From positions 52,029,944 to 52,093,943 of the forward strand of contig QVOM02000126.1 in NCBI GenBank assembly GCA_003586115.2: DNA of 64,000 bases, read 5' to 3'. Within the stretch, counting starts at the first letter, position 1. Each line of letters starts with the position of its first letter. Positions 27,801-35,734 of the stretch are shown one piece after another. The stretch is from Salvator merianae (Eukaryota > Chordata > Lepidosauria > Squamata > Teiidae). The notes beneath the pieces were generated by a model. That model made no database searches and was not told the DNA's origin. It worked only from the letters and a program-made list of their open reading frames with translations. A program made the translations under genes and the position numbers.

Positions 27801-30800
27801 TACACACGGACAAAGAACACAGTTTTGAGGCTGTTTTCTATGCAAGCTATACTCCCACTTTACAGTGCAAGAGGATATTGGAATCTTTCAAATATAGCGG
27901 GAGTCTGGCTATCCCAAGACACAAATTCTTGTGGATGGTTCCAAAAAAGCGAATCAGGGATAAAATAGGGAATGGATCCTAATGAAGTATTTAATGTTCC
28001 AAATAATCTAAGGAAGGTACATCCCCCAAAATAACAGATTTTGCTACAGATATATTACCTTTTTCCTATCCCAGCAGCTTGTTCCTCAATGAAGATAATC
28101 TGGGACAGAGGAATAGCCATACAGCATTCCTAACAGGAAAAACAAATACGTTTTTGATTGAATACTTAAGCACTGTGGAATATAAACATTATTCCCATGT
28201 ATAAAGTCCCCTGCCTTTCTTCAATATCTGCGCTACTTTTATATACAGACCTAGGTGCAAAAAACTGTAATTATACATCATAACCTTTTTTATTTTGCCC
28301 AAGTAGTTTTGAAAGTATAAGCATATAATTACTTAGCACTTATAGTGACTTACATGAATTTTATAAATAAACCACTCATGAAATCCTTATCTCATGCAAT
28401 AATAAAAAATAAATGCTACTAATGAAGCAAACACAAGTATTTTAATTTGCTTAACAGTTACTCAATTCTGAACATGTCAGACTTTGGCAATACTTAGGCT
28501 CCAGAAACAGCACAGAGTAAGTTTCTTCATGCTGTTGCATTCCTTCTTGTTCAAATGTCACAACAGAGGACAGCATGCTACTACCTGTGAAATGTTTGCC
28601 TACACACTATAAGACCATTAATACCTTTAGTCACACTATAGAACAAAAGTTCAGTCCTGGTGTTACCAGTGATATCCAAACTTTTTTATGGCTAGAGAAG
28701 GAGTTGCTGCCAGCAGGGAAATAAGATTTAAAAATCAGAATTATTTGGAGGATCTCTTTAGCAGCCATAAATTTTAGGACCACACTGTAATAATTCCTGG
28801 TCTGAATAGAGTCCAGATGCAAGCACACCACTTATGTTAGGTGACACACCTTTCTGCCACTGGCACACCCCTTTCTTTGAATTACTGTATTAAGCACAGA
28901 TGAGGCGAAATCATGCCATCAGTTGAGGCTAAATCATGCCATCAGTCAACAGAAGAGCACCACAATGGCAAGGTCATTCTGTTGTTCAAATCTTGGCTAG
29001 CCTGGAGAAGCTGAAGTTTGGTTTGCATTACAGATCAAACCCAACATGGAATCAATGAAGTCAACAGACATAGACTTATAACAGTAACTTATTACACCAG
29101 TGTACGTGGTCTGGTCACACCTCTCACACTGAAGACATCAACTGTTATATATCCTCCAAGTAAAATGATTGTTTTATAAACCATTAATGTTAATTATCTC
29201 TTCAGCATCCAAATCATCTTCTATCTAGGACTTAACTATATGTATTGCTGACACTGTTGAGGAGCAGGAGGGGAACAAATATGTTTGGCCTAGTCGCTCA
29301 ATTGTTTCGTTTAAAACAAACAAATATGTGGTGGGTACCTTAACATAACTGGAAATTTCGATCACTATACAGTACTGTATTTAATTTGTTGAGCAATATA
29401 ATTTTTAAAAAATTACATGGCACTTCAGCACTTTTTTAATCAGCTGAAACTTAATTCTGTTTACTGCATTCGTTTTATTGTAAGCTACCCTGAGACCTTA
29501 AGGTACACAGCAGGATAGAAACACAATTAGATAGAGTGACCCACCAGAAAACATTAACATCTATGACAGAAAGCTGAGACTTGACTTTGTTAAAAAAAAA
29601 CAACTTTCATGACTGAGTGATGGTGTTGAGGTCTCTATAAAGAAGAAGAAGAACTTGGTTTTTATACCCCGCTTTTCTCGGGTGAAGCTGACTCAAAGCG
29701 GCTGACAAGGTTATTTTTCGCCCAAAGGCTTCCATCTGTCTATCTTCCGCATCACACAATGTGATGCTCCCTATTTATCTACTTGCAATTACTTGTTTTT
29801 GAACAGCTAGGTTGGCTGGAGCTAGAGGCCAGTAGAGGGAGCTCATCCCCTCTACACGGCAGACAGGGGCCTTGAACTCCGATCCTCCTATTGAAAGATC
29901 AGTGCCTTAGCCACCTGCGCCACAATGCCTCCTAAAAGATAAAAAGATGCGATTCCCATTTATGATTGCAAGTTCCTGATCTTACACAGGTTTCAACAAC
30001 ATTAGTTCAATAAATTAAACAAAACCGTATTTTTCCTTGGTAAGTAAACACCTGGAAGGGTTTCTCAAAATCCTAGCCCCTAAAGTTAAAATTCTGACTT
30101 TATATGCAGACAGAATTCTATATAAAATGTCAGCTGTACCCTGACTGCCTATTAGGAACTTGGAAGCAACAGTAAAATCCCTTTGTTTACTCACCTCCCT
30201 CTATCTCCAACCTTAGTAACTTTTCCTTGTCTGACTCCAGCTATTTTTGCCTTTCCTCGTCCTTGTAAAAGTCCTTGACAAACTATCTGCCTTAAGCACA
30301 ATCTGATCAGCTCATATATAGCCTCCATGCCACTTGGTTTTGTGCCCCTCTGGTTCTAATCAGCCACAAAAGTGCACCATTTACATGGCTGATGATAGTA
30401 GAGCAGGATCACCATAATTATTCATGAATAGGTTCAGTGTACTGATTTCTGTAGAAAACTGAGGGCCCATTCATATGCAGTCTTCATCTGACACACATCT
30501 AAGAGAAAGCACAGTTCTTGCAAGGTTTTCATAAACTATGCACTTTGTCATGTTCAAAATCTGAAGCAATCATATTCAATCATTCCCTCCCATGTCTCCA
30601 AATTTTCAGTTGGGTTGGGTCTCATATGGTTGAATGTTAGACGTTAATCATCAGCATTTGCCCATGATTGTGACTGAAACCCAAGTATGATTTACTCTGA
30701 ACCAACTTAAAAATTGAGAATAGGGGTTTGTTTCATCTATATACTAACCAAAGGCAAATGAACATTTATTTACATCTCAAGCACCACAAAGAAGTTACAG

Positions 30801-32825
30801 ATGCACCAAATAACAGTACTTACATGATTTTTCTGATCCCTCCAGATTAACCTGTGGGTACTCAGAAGTAATATTCCAGTATCAAACTTGACCTAGAAAT
30901 AAAAAAATACACACCTGTAACAATCTTATAACCAATTCTTTGCTTTTACACCAGTATTTCTTAATTGAATACTAGACAAATACAGACTACAACAACAGTA
31001 AAAACAAATAAGCATTTAATACAGTTTGGGTAAATAAAAACAACATGTGGATAAATAAAGTCAGAAGATGCATAGAAAAGACAAATTTGTTACAGAATTC
31101 AGGGTTTAAAGCTCCAAAGGATATAAACATGTACTTATGCTGAGGGGCTGCTCTTGACTTCCATTTTCACAATGCCAAGGTTCTCAGATTTTTTTAACAG
31201 TTCATTTGAAAACTGTTGCAAGCCTTTATAAATCGCTTAATCAATATTTTTCTTTAGTAGCAGGACACTCATCAAAAACTATTGCACCAACAAATTCATA
31301 GGTCTTTAGTCAAGTTCTGAGTGGGGCCTCTTTAAACAGCAATTGTCAAGGGGAAAAAATATGTAGCACCAGTAGAATATTATAAAAACACCATGCCTGA
31401 GCCTCAACAAGTGTCTTGTTAACTTGTTCATTAAATTCAACTTTGGTTTCAGTTTCCAATAACTGACTAAAACAAAGTAAGCTCATAAGTTACAGACATA
31501 TTACTACTTTTCTGCACATTGGACCACAACTTAAAAAGGTTTGTCTTTATCATCAGAGAAACTTCAAGTTCCACAGAAACCACAGTACAGGGGTGATGGC
31601 ACATTTACATTTTGGAGCTGTCACCTTTTCTAAATCTCTTTCAGGTTTTCATCACCCCATCCCCCAAAACTGGATTTTTTACTTGCCTTACAGCTGGTCC
31701 AGGTTTGCTGGAACCACAACACCCTGAACTAGACTAAAATGAGTTAGGATAGGAGTGACTCAACCTAGACAAGTCATTGTTGCCACAGTTATCAGCAGCA
31801 GCAGTGGTTTTAATTTGTATAATTATGGGCTACTCAATGGTCCATTCCATCCAATCACCTATTTGCATAGTGGCCAACTGGATGCCTTTGGAAGCACAGC
31901 TGCATATTCCCAGCAGCTTGTCTTAGGTGGCCACTTTTGGAACCAGAAGCAACAGGCAATTATTGTAACTGACAACCACTGATAAATAAAAGATGTTATG
32001 CATAGCAGGGCTAATTATTAAAATACCTATATGTTACCTTTTTTGCAAGCAGCACACAGGGTTTTCCTCCCTCCATTATGCCCTCACTGTAACCACGGCA
32101 GGCTGACAGGCAAGGACTGTTTCGAGGGTACCAAATAGACTGTCATGGCTGAAGGGGATTCGACTTTAGGAACTCTTAAGTCCCAGTTGAGGGAATGGGA
32201 TTCAAAGGGCTGGATGCTCTCCCCCCGCTCTGCCCCGTCCCGCCGAAAACAAAATATATGCTAGCTTTCTATCTGCAAGGAGTACTTTTCCCTCCTGCCT
32301 CTTTGCCATTCGCTTTTGCTCCAGGAGGGATAAAACACAGGATGGACTAGACAGATGAGGAAGCATACAGAAGTCAACGGATCACCTCCACTAAAAAACA
32401 ACAACAAAACTTTGTAATAATTAAAGCTGAACGCAACTGAGGGAAAAGGGAACCCACACACGATAATTTGCTCCTCCTTCTCCGCGTCCCAGCGGCTACC
32501 ACACGCGTCTTCACGTGCAAAAGACACAGGTTCTCGGAAGACTGGCCTGCCATGTCCGGCTCTCAGGGACCCAGACAAAGCCCTCGGGGACCGGCCGCCT
32601 CAGAGGAGGCTTGCTGCTTTGCTATGCCGATGCTAACGGCTACCCCCGTCCGCCGCTGCCTTTCCTGGACATCTGCCCCTTCGTCGCTTGCCCGCGAGTC
32701 CGTCTCTCGCCCCCCCCCCGGCTCCCGACCTTTTCCTCGCCGTCGTAGAGGCGGACCCCACGCTGCTGCGTGACGAGGTTCTCGTGAATCTCCAGAAGGC
32801 CGCTGGTCCAGGAGAAGCGATCCAT
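3790..32825 (-). CDS. VPS36: VPS36, ESCRT-II complex subunit (14 coding exons)
   Basis: VPS36 is the ESCRT-II subunit that binds ubiquitinated cargo and phosphoinositides on endosomes through its N-terminal GLUE domain and joins SNF8/VPS22 through C-terminal winged-helix domains, in multivesicular body sorting. Fourteen exons with consensus splice sites and compatible phases join to 1161 nt, 386 residues plus stop, the same length I recall for the human protein. Exons: 32825-32730, 30892-30824, 28129-28059, 26006-25892, 25606-25517, 23434-23348, 18883-18851, 17985-17908, 16845-16711, 14765-14700, 11487-11423, 8340-8256, 4052-3976, 3883-3790. GLUE occupies about residues 1-138; a charged helical linker (about 155-215) precedes the winged helices. 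No NZF zinc fingers are present, as in other animal VPS36. The reading frame is intact throughout. It is divergently placed from CKAP2. Identity is from recalled family sequence, not from a search. Confidence 0.97.
3976..4052 (-). CDS. VPS36: VPS36 coding exon 13
   Basis: 77 nt, residues 331-356, with [20 protein letters not shown] of the second winged helix. Donor gtaaaa. Confidence 0.96.
5031..5280 (+). mobile_element. BovB (RTE) LINE 3'-end fragment
   Basis: Successive BovB 3'-end landmarks occur in order: a CTGAAGCTGAAGCTCAAAT tract, TCACTGGAAAAGACAGTAAT, CAGAGGATGAGATGG, GCCTGGTGTGCTG and a TATGGGGTCACAAAGAG tail ending in ACTAAACAACAG. It is noncoding, truncated and diverged, and lies in the VPS36 intron between exons 12 and 13. 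BovB is abundant in squamates and ruminants. Confidence 0.85.
8256..8340 (-). CDS. VPS36: VPS36 coding exon 12
   Basis: 85 nt, residues 302-330, with [15 protein letters not shown]. Donor gtatgg. Confidence 0.96.
8485..10028. mobile_element. Composite hAT-like element with a nested TIR element
   Basis: The outer ends AGATGTGCAAAGTTCGGTTC (left, from about 8487) and, reversed, AGATGTGCAC...GTTCGGTTCAC (right, ending about 10028) form imperfect inverted repeats. Flanks GGACTACA and GGTCTATA may be a worn 8-bp duplication. Inside lies a second element, about 8780-9974, with its own inverted ends (see separate entry). No transposase frame was recognised. It sits in the VPS36 intron between exons 11 and 12. 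Confidence 0.5.
8780..9974. mobile_element. TIR element (about 1.2 kb), related to the short copy at 27416
   Basis: The left end TAGGGCCGCGTTCCAACAC...TTTAATC and the reversed right end TAGGCCACGGTCCGACATCG...TTTAATC are imperfect inverted repeats next to TA. The same end sequences occur back to back at 27416-27502. Noncoding. Confidence 0.55.
11300..11385 (-). repeat. SINE/LINE 3'-tail fragment, minus strand
   Basis: TTTATTTATCTATATTTTTAT, then CAAGGTGGGTTACAG, resembles the reverse complement of the common squamate SINE/LINE tail (gcttt..gag..ataaata). Diverged. Confidence 0.35.
11423..11487 (-). CDS. VPS36: VPS36 coding exon 11
   Basis: 65 nt, residues 281-302, with [20 protein letters not shown]. 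It ends in phase 2 before gtgaga. Confidence 0.96.
12460..13398 (+). mobile_element. CR1 LINE 3' fragment with an internal insertion
   Basis: A reverse-transcriptase remnant reads [20 protein letters not shown], then FADYTKSF. The CR1 3' region follows (CTTAAGAGGAGACCTGATTG..., ACAGGATGCTGGCCTGATCC, ending CTCTTACATTCTC). An unrelated GC-rich segment sits at about 12890-13028. The coding part is broken. Intron between VPS36 exons 10 and 11. Confidence 0.85.
12897..12963. repeat. GC-rich inverted repeat (hairpin) inside CR1
   Basis: Arms 12897-12924 and 12936-12963 (28 nt each) pair with a few mismatches around an 11-nt loop. Both ends are GGGGCC-type. It may be a small foldback element. Confidence 0.65.
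13596..13615 (+). repeat. (TG)n microsatellite
   Basis: About 10 TG units after a short TA run. Confidence 0.95.
13660..14280. repeat. Possible hAT-like nonautonomous repeat
   Basis: An inverted pair AGTTCGGTTGA (13666-13676) and TCAACCGAACT (13738-13748), with further AACC/GGTT-rich sequence and AGATATGTGCTGGTTC near 14217. These resemble the end motifs at 8487 and 56280. Borders are unclear. Confidence 0.3.
14700..14765 (-). CDS. VPS36: VPS36 coding exon 10
   Basis: 22 codons, residues 259-280, [20 protein letters not shown], near invariant in the family. Donor gtgagg. Confidence 0.97.
16711..16845 (-). CDS. VPS36: VPS36 coding exon 9
   Basis: 45 codons, residues 214-258, with [18 protein letters not shown] and [10 protein letters not shown], the start of the first winged-helix domain. 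Confidence 0.97.
17755..17890 (+). repeat. SINE 3' part with (AAC)n tail
   Basis: GGCAATGGTGAACCACTTCT, then CTGCCAAGAAAACTGCAT, ending in AAC repeats. It is the same tail type as 46180-46221 and lies 18 bp downstream of the VPS36 exon 8 donor. Confidence 0.5.
17908..17985 (-). CDS. VPS36: VPS36 coding exon 8
   Basis: 26 codons, residues 188-213, [15 protein letters not shown] followed by a GDVTEDE end. Donor gtcagt. Confidence 0.96.
18851..18883 (-). CDS. VPS36: VPS36 coding exon 7 (33-nt micro-exon)
   Basis: Only 11 codons, [11 protein letters not shown] (residues 177-187), flanked by a good acceptor (ttatttcag) and a weaker gtgggg donor. It keeps the frame and matches the conserved helix. 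Confidence 0.95.
23348..23434 (-). CDS. VPS36: VPS36 coding exon 6
   Basis: 29 codons, residues 148-176, including [19 protein letters not shown], a conserved charged helix after GLUE. Donor gtaagt. Confidence 0.96.
23740..23835 (+). repeat. LINE/SINE 3'-tail fragment
   Basis: CTACCCTGAGACCACAGTA, then GTGGCATAGAAATCCTATAT and AAATAAAT, a common squamate retroposon end; compare 29470-29525. Confidence 0.45.
24056..24560 (+). mobile_element. CR1 LINE 3' UTR fragment
   Basis: Typical CR1 3' end: AAGAGGGGACCTGATTAAAA, GGAAGTATTTTTTTCACCCA, GGAATTTACTACCAGAAGA, and the final GATCCAGCAGGACTCCTCTT plus ACATTCTC. Noncoding. Shares segments with 13085-13398. Confidence 0.9.
25517..25606 (-). CDS. 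VPS36: VPS36 coding exon 5
   Basis: 30 codons, residues 118-147, with the GLUE C-terminal helix [15 protein letters not shown]. Donor gtattt. Confidence 0.96.
25892..26006 (-). CDS. VPS36: VPS36 coding exon 4
   Basis: 115 nt, residues 79-117, with KIVVHLHP and [13 protein letters not shown] of the GLUE domain. Donor gtatga. Confidence 0.96.
26499..26567 (+). repeat. 35-bp tandem duplication
   Basis: Two adjacent units beginning ACTATYAGGATTAAAGACAG at 26499 and 26534, differing at a few positions. Confidence 0.9.
27416..27502. mobile_element. Short internally deleted copy of the 8780-9974 element
   Basis: It begins TAGGCCACATTCCGACACG and runs through TTAATCAGTTTACAGGCCGT, then jumps to AATTTACGATGTCGACC and ends CCCTA. 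The same left and right ends are 1.1 kb apart in the 8780-9974 copy. Confidence 0.6.
27562..27668. repeat. Small hAT-like inverted-end element
   Basis: AGATGTGCATGAAGTGGAAA on the left; on the right the reverse complement begins AGATGAGCCAAACAGGTTC. The ends resemble the outer element at 8487-10028. Confidence 0.35.
28059..28129 (-). CDS. VPS36: VPS36 coding exon 3
   Basis: 71 nt, residues 56-79, including [13 protein letters not shown]. It ends two bases into a Ser codon completed by the next exon. Confidence 0.96.
28901..28946 (+). repeat. 23-bp tandem duplication
   Basis: Units at 28901-28923 and 28924-28946 differ at one base. Confidence 0.95.
29470..29530 (+). repeat. LINE/SINE 3'-tail fragment
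   Basis: AGCTACCCTGAGACCTTAAG, then CAGCAGGATAGAAACACAAT, same type as 23740-23835. Confidence 0.4.
29641..29935 (-). mobile_element. tRNA-derived SINE, full length, minus strand
   Basis: On the minus strand the head (29935 down) has an A box TGGCGCAGGTGG, a B box GGAGTTCAAGGCC, a unique middle, then AGCCGCTTTGAGTC, AGCGGGGTATAAAAACC and a short (CTT)n end. It is a Pol III retroposon in the VPS36 intron between exons 2 and 3, not a working tRNA gene. Confidence 0.8.
30824..30892 (-). CDS. VPS36: VPS36 coding exon 2
   Basis: 23 codons (residues 33-55) ending [13 protein letters not shown], a conserved GLUE/PH-core strand. AG acceptor at 30894-30893 and gtaagt donor. Confidence 0.96.
32730..32825 (-). 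CDS. VPS36: VPS36 coding exon 1 (start codon)
   Basis: Encodes residues 1-32, beginning [13 protein letters not shown] and ending DGEEK, before a GT donor at 32729-32728. The ATG at 32825-32823 is chosen because MDRF is the conserved VPS36 N-terminus; the frame stays open upstream, but that part has no conservation. It lies inside a CpG-rich patch. Confidence 0.97.
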
Positions 32826-32930
32826 TGCCCACCACTGCCGCCACCGCTTCAGCAGCACCCAGGCCTGACAGCCGACCAGCCTCCACCACTCACTCCCTCC
32901 CTCCACCGCCGGCTGGGTGGGTGAGAAAAA

Positions 32931-32966
32931 TGACGTCAGCCAGGCACTGCTATTAGTGGGCGGGGC
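32931..32966 (-). promoter_or_regulatory. VPS36 promoter: CRE and GC box
   Basis: A palindromic CRE TGACGTCA lies at 32931-32938, 106 bp upstream of the VPS36 ATG, and an Sp1-type GGGCGGGGC at 32958-32966. Both sit at the edge of the CpG-rich region 32470-32970. The role is inferred from motif and position. Confidence 0.5.
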
Positions 32967-32999
32967 AAAGAAGAAACGTTCATGCACCTCCCCACCTAA

Positions 33000-34440
33000 A
33001 AGCGTTCCCTCCATCCTGAACTGTTTGGAATTGATTGTCTTCTGGTTTTCATACCCTAATTCCCCAGGCCTGTACCTGCGGGGGGAGGGGGCAGGAGAGG
33101 GCCAGACCCCCCTTTTTCCCCCCAAAAAAAGCTTGTCCTGTGTATTTTTTCGATTATACTAATGTACAATTGTTACAGAAAAAATGTGACATATTATGCA
33201 TACACCCCCAAATTTGTGATCCCCGCCATATATATGAAATTCCCCCTCCCGTTTTGGTGTTGAAATACATTTGTATTCATTAATATTATGTCCTTTTGTT
33301 TCGCGTTTTATTTTGTAATATAGTTTTGCAATTTATTCATACTGTCGTATGTTGTTCACGATCAGCCAAACTGTAATTGCTCTACTTAAGTACAGTACTC
33401 TTAATGAGTTTTTAGATTAATTTTACATTAAAGATTGGGGAATGCTGATGGATGTAAAAGCAAAATCTTTTGATTGAAGGCCTAGCGCCACACCCCCGTT
33501 TGGGATTGTAAAGCAAACATGTTACAATCCTTCTTTATCACAATCTGATAAGGAAGTGAAGATTGTTATTCCACTCCCATAATTTTAGATGCAAGGGGAT
33601 TTGGAGCTGAACTGCTCGAAATAACTGGTCTAGTAGTGCCATCTTTACTCTGTCTTCTCAGTAGCTCCCATTTTGCTAACTGTGTTGTTGGATTGGATAC
33701 ATCATGCATGAGCTGGATGAGTGCATGGTGTGTGGGGTTTGCCATTGTCTACTTCCAGGTAGAGCCTGAGAATTGAACTGGCGATTGCCTGCTTTCCAGG
33801 CAATTTGCTCTACCACTGAACTACAGTCCTCCGTCCTATTTTGCTTACTGGATCCTTGCTTCCCTGTGGACAAAACTAAAAGTGCTATTTAATCTTTTTT
33901 ATTTTGTAGGTAAGCATAGTCACTTTTGACTGAGCTAACTTTGGAGAAGGAAGTTCCTTTTTCGGACGTAAAGTCTGTGATCAGACACTGCAAAAAGGAG
34001 GCATCTTATTGAAAGCTCTGAGATGGGATTGTTCACACACCAGTCTTCCCTTGCCCCCTCTCCTGAATATTCTAGCTAGAAAAAGTGGATTGGAGAAGGT
34101 TGGGGACGCAAGGGTCTCACACAGCCTCTATGAAGCGCCCCTTTTGTTAATGTCTATCAGCTGGTCCAATAGCCCCAGTATGCTTGCTACAAAGAACTTT
34201 TTTCACTGTACTGAGGGGCACCACAAAGAGACAGTCGGCGTATGCTACAGTAAACAGGAACATGCAGAATAGCAAAACAACTAAGGCTCCCATATTCACT
34301 TCAAAGCACGCATTTACTATAGTAAATGGAGGAGGTAACTTTCTTGTCCTATGTTTCAAATGGGATCCGGAAGAAATAAGCAGAGCAAAGGGAGTCTCTT
34401 GTCTTGTTACTCGGCCAAATAAGCCAGCGTTCTCTCGCGT
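33000..34440. other. VPS36-CKAP2 intergenic region
   Basis: Apart from the SINE at 33690-33835, no gene or recognised element. The sequence is AT-rich between the two GC-rich promoter patches. Confidence 0.5.
33690..33835 (-). mobile_element. tRNA-derived SINE, minus strand
   Basis: Minus-strand head TGTAGTTCAGTGGTAGAGCA (A box) and CCAGTTCAATTC (B box), followed by TGGCAAACCCCACACACC. It lies between the VPS36 and CKAP2 promoters. Confidence 0.7.
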
Positions 34441-34452
34441 CTTTTCTTTCGC

Positions 34453-34538
34453 ATTGGCTAATTTCGATACAGGGAAAGGGCTCCTAGACCAATCAGCTTT
34501 TGGAGACGTTTTCGCCTCGCGCGTGATTCAATTTCAAA
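34453..34538 (+). promoter_or_regulatory. CKAP2 promoter: two CCAAT boxes plus CHR-like element
   Basis: An inverted CCAAT (ATTGG, 34453-34457) and a direct CCAAT (34489-34493) lie 36 bp apart, followed by TTCAAA (reverse of the CHR TTTGAA) at 34533-34538 with CG-rich sequence just before it. Paired NF-Y sites plus a CHR are the usual layout of G2/M promoters bound by DREAM/MMB, fitting a mitotic gene. Confidence 0.55.
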
Positions 34539-34546
34539 CAGGCTGA

Positions 34547-34643
34547 GCTACACAGCGAGTGAGAAAGCGATCCCTCCGTGGTTGCTGCTGGTCGGTCTGT
34601 GTCGGTGGTTCGGGTCTAGGTTGTGAAGCGTGGTCCACGGTAG
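34547..34643 (+). other. CKAP2: Candidate CKAP2 noncoding first exon
   Basis: GC-rich sequence just downstream of the CCAAT/CHR cluster, ending GGTAG|gtaagc (donor GT at 34644-34645). The frame that would splice into the open frame of the 35681 exon is open from 34547 but contains no ATG, so it is treated as 5' UTR. The transcription start is inferred, not seen. Confidence 0.4.
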
Positions 34644-35680
34644 GTAAGCTGGGTGAATCCGTTTCGTTTATGCTTAGATCAAGTGACCTTGGAGCAGAAG
34701 TGGATGTTGAGATCTGCTTTTTAAAAATCATTAATTTTAAATAACGGCAGAAGGGACTGGGCGACTACACAAGAAACAGAGATGATTATCTGGTTTGTTC
34801 TTTGAAATCATACCTAAAGGATTCAGAGTTCAAGTTGAGCCCTGTCTATGCAGAAGTAAATCCCACTGTATGCAACAGTAGTTGTTCCCCCCTCCCCCAA
34901 AAATGTAAAGCTAGGATTGCTTTTTTTCTAGATGCTGATAAGAGTTCAATTGATACAGATCCAATGCAACTCATTTTTGTGAAGGCTGCTTCCCCCCCCT
35001 TTAATTAGTACCGTGCTTAATTCAAATGGAATAGTTTAAATGGATTTATGGGACACTAAAGTTTACAAAGCCTTTCTGGAAAAATATCCAGTGATTCTTG
35101 CATAAAATGCTTGAAATGTTTCTATATAGATAAGTGAAACAAAAGATTACAGCAGAGGCTTGCAGGATCTATTTTGCTGCTAGAATTTTCTTAGGACCTA
35201 CTTTCCTTTTAGAATTCATGCAAAACAAAACCAGAGGCAAGATGGACATATTTAGAATTAAGTTCTTATGAGAAGGTGCTTCTGAGCACACACTCAGCTC
35301 AGGATAAGGGTTATACTCCAAAATGAGGCTTGGATTTCTTTCAAGTTGTCCTTGCTTTGATAATCTAATTTAATGGTAAAACACTTTTGCTGTTCTGCTA
35401 TAGCTTAAACTGTTAAAAATTATTTCTCTCTTAACTTTTTCTCATCTAGAAATCCTGAAGTAGATGCATTTAATTATTCCACATCTTATATTCATTGTAT
35501 TGCTGCTGATGGTAGCCTTTCATGCTGCTCTTTTCTGTTTTCTTTGTTTCTCTTGAGAATTATGAGCTTCTTGTTGACATATTGTTTGACTAAAAAGTGG
35601 CATGGATAATTTAAAATCAATAAATTCTAGTAATCTACTGAACTTTTGTTAATGTGTTTTTGTTCTCTATTTCTTAATAG

Positions 35681-35734
35681 CTCCTCAGAATAGTGACACT
35701 ATAACGCAACTTAATTTGGAATACGAAAAAAATG
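35681..35734 (+). CDS. CKAP2: CKAP2 upstream exon with frame anomaly
   Basis: The acceptor ttcttaatag and donor AATG|gtaagt are strong. In the frame that continues into the next exon there is a TAA at 35702-35704, leaving only the terminal ATG (35732-35734) usable. In the frame one base off, the exon reads openly as PQNSDTITQLNLEYEK and would join M-EDKEN if the A7 run at 35726-35732 were one base shorter. This suggests an assembly indel, a real frameshift, or conversion of the exon to 5' UTR. Confidence 0.65.

Noticed and set aside
32640..33125. 161-codon minus-strand frame as a longer VPS36 N-terminus
   Set aside because: Only from MDRF (32825) onward does it match VPS36; upstream residues have no conservation and lie in the promoter, and past 32730 it runs into the intron.
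33690..33835. Functional tRNA gene
   Set aside because: A and B boxes are present, but the cloverleaf arms do not pair and a SINE tail follows.
34184..34546. 120-codon plus-strand frame upstream of CKAP2
   Set aside because: It covers the CCAAT/CHR promoter cluster and resembles no CKAP2 N-terminus or other family.
35451..35509. Extra CKAP2 coding exon after the strong acceptor at 35450
   Set aside because: The open translation shows no resemblance to CKAP2 and the possible donor is weak.
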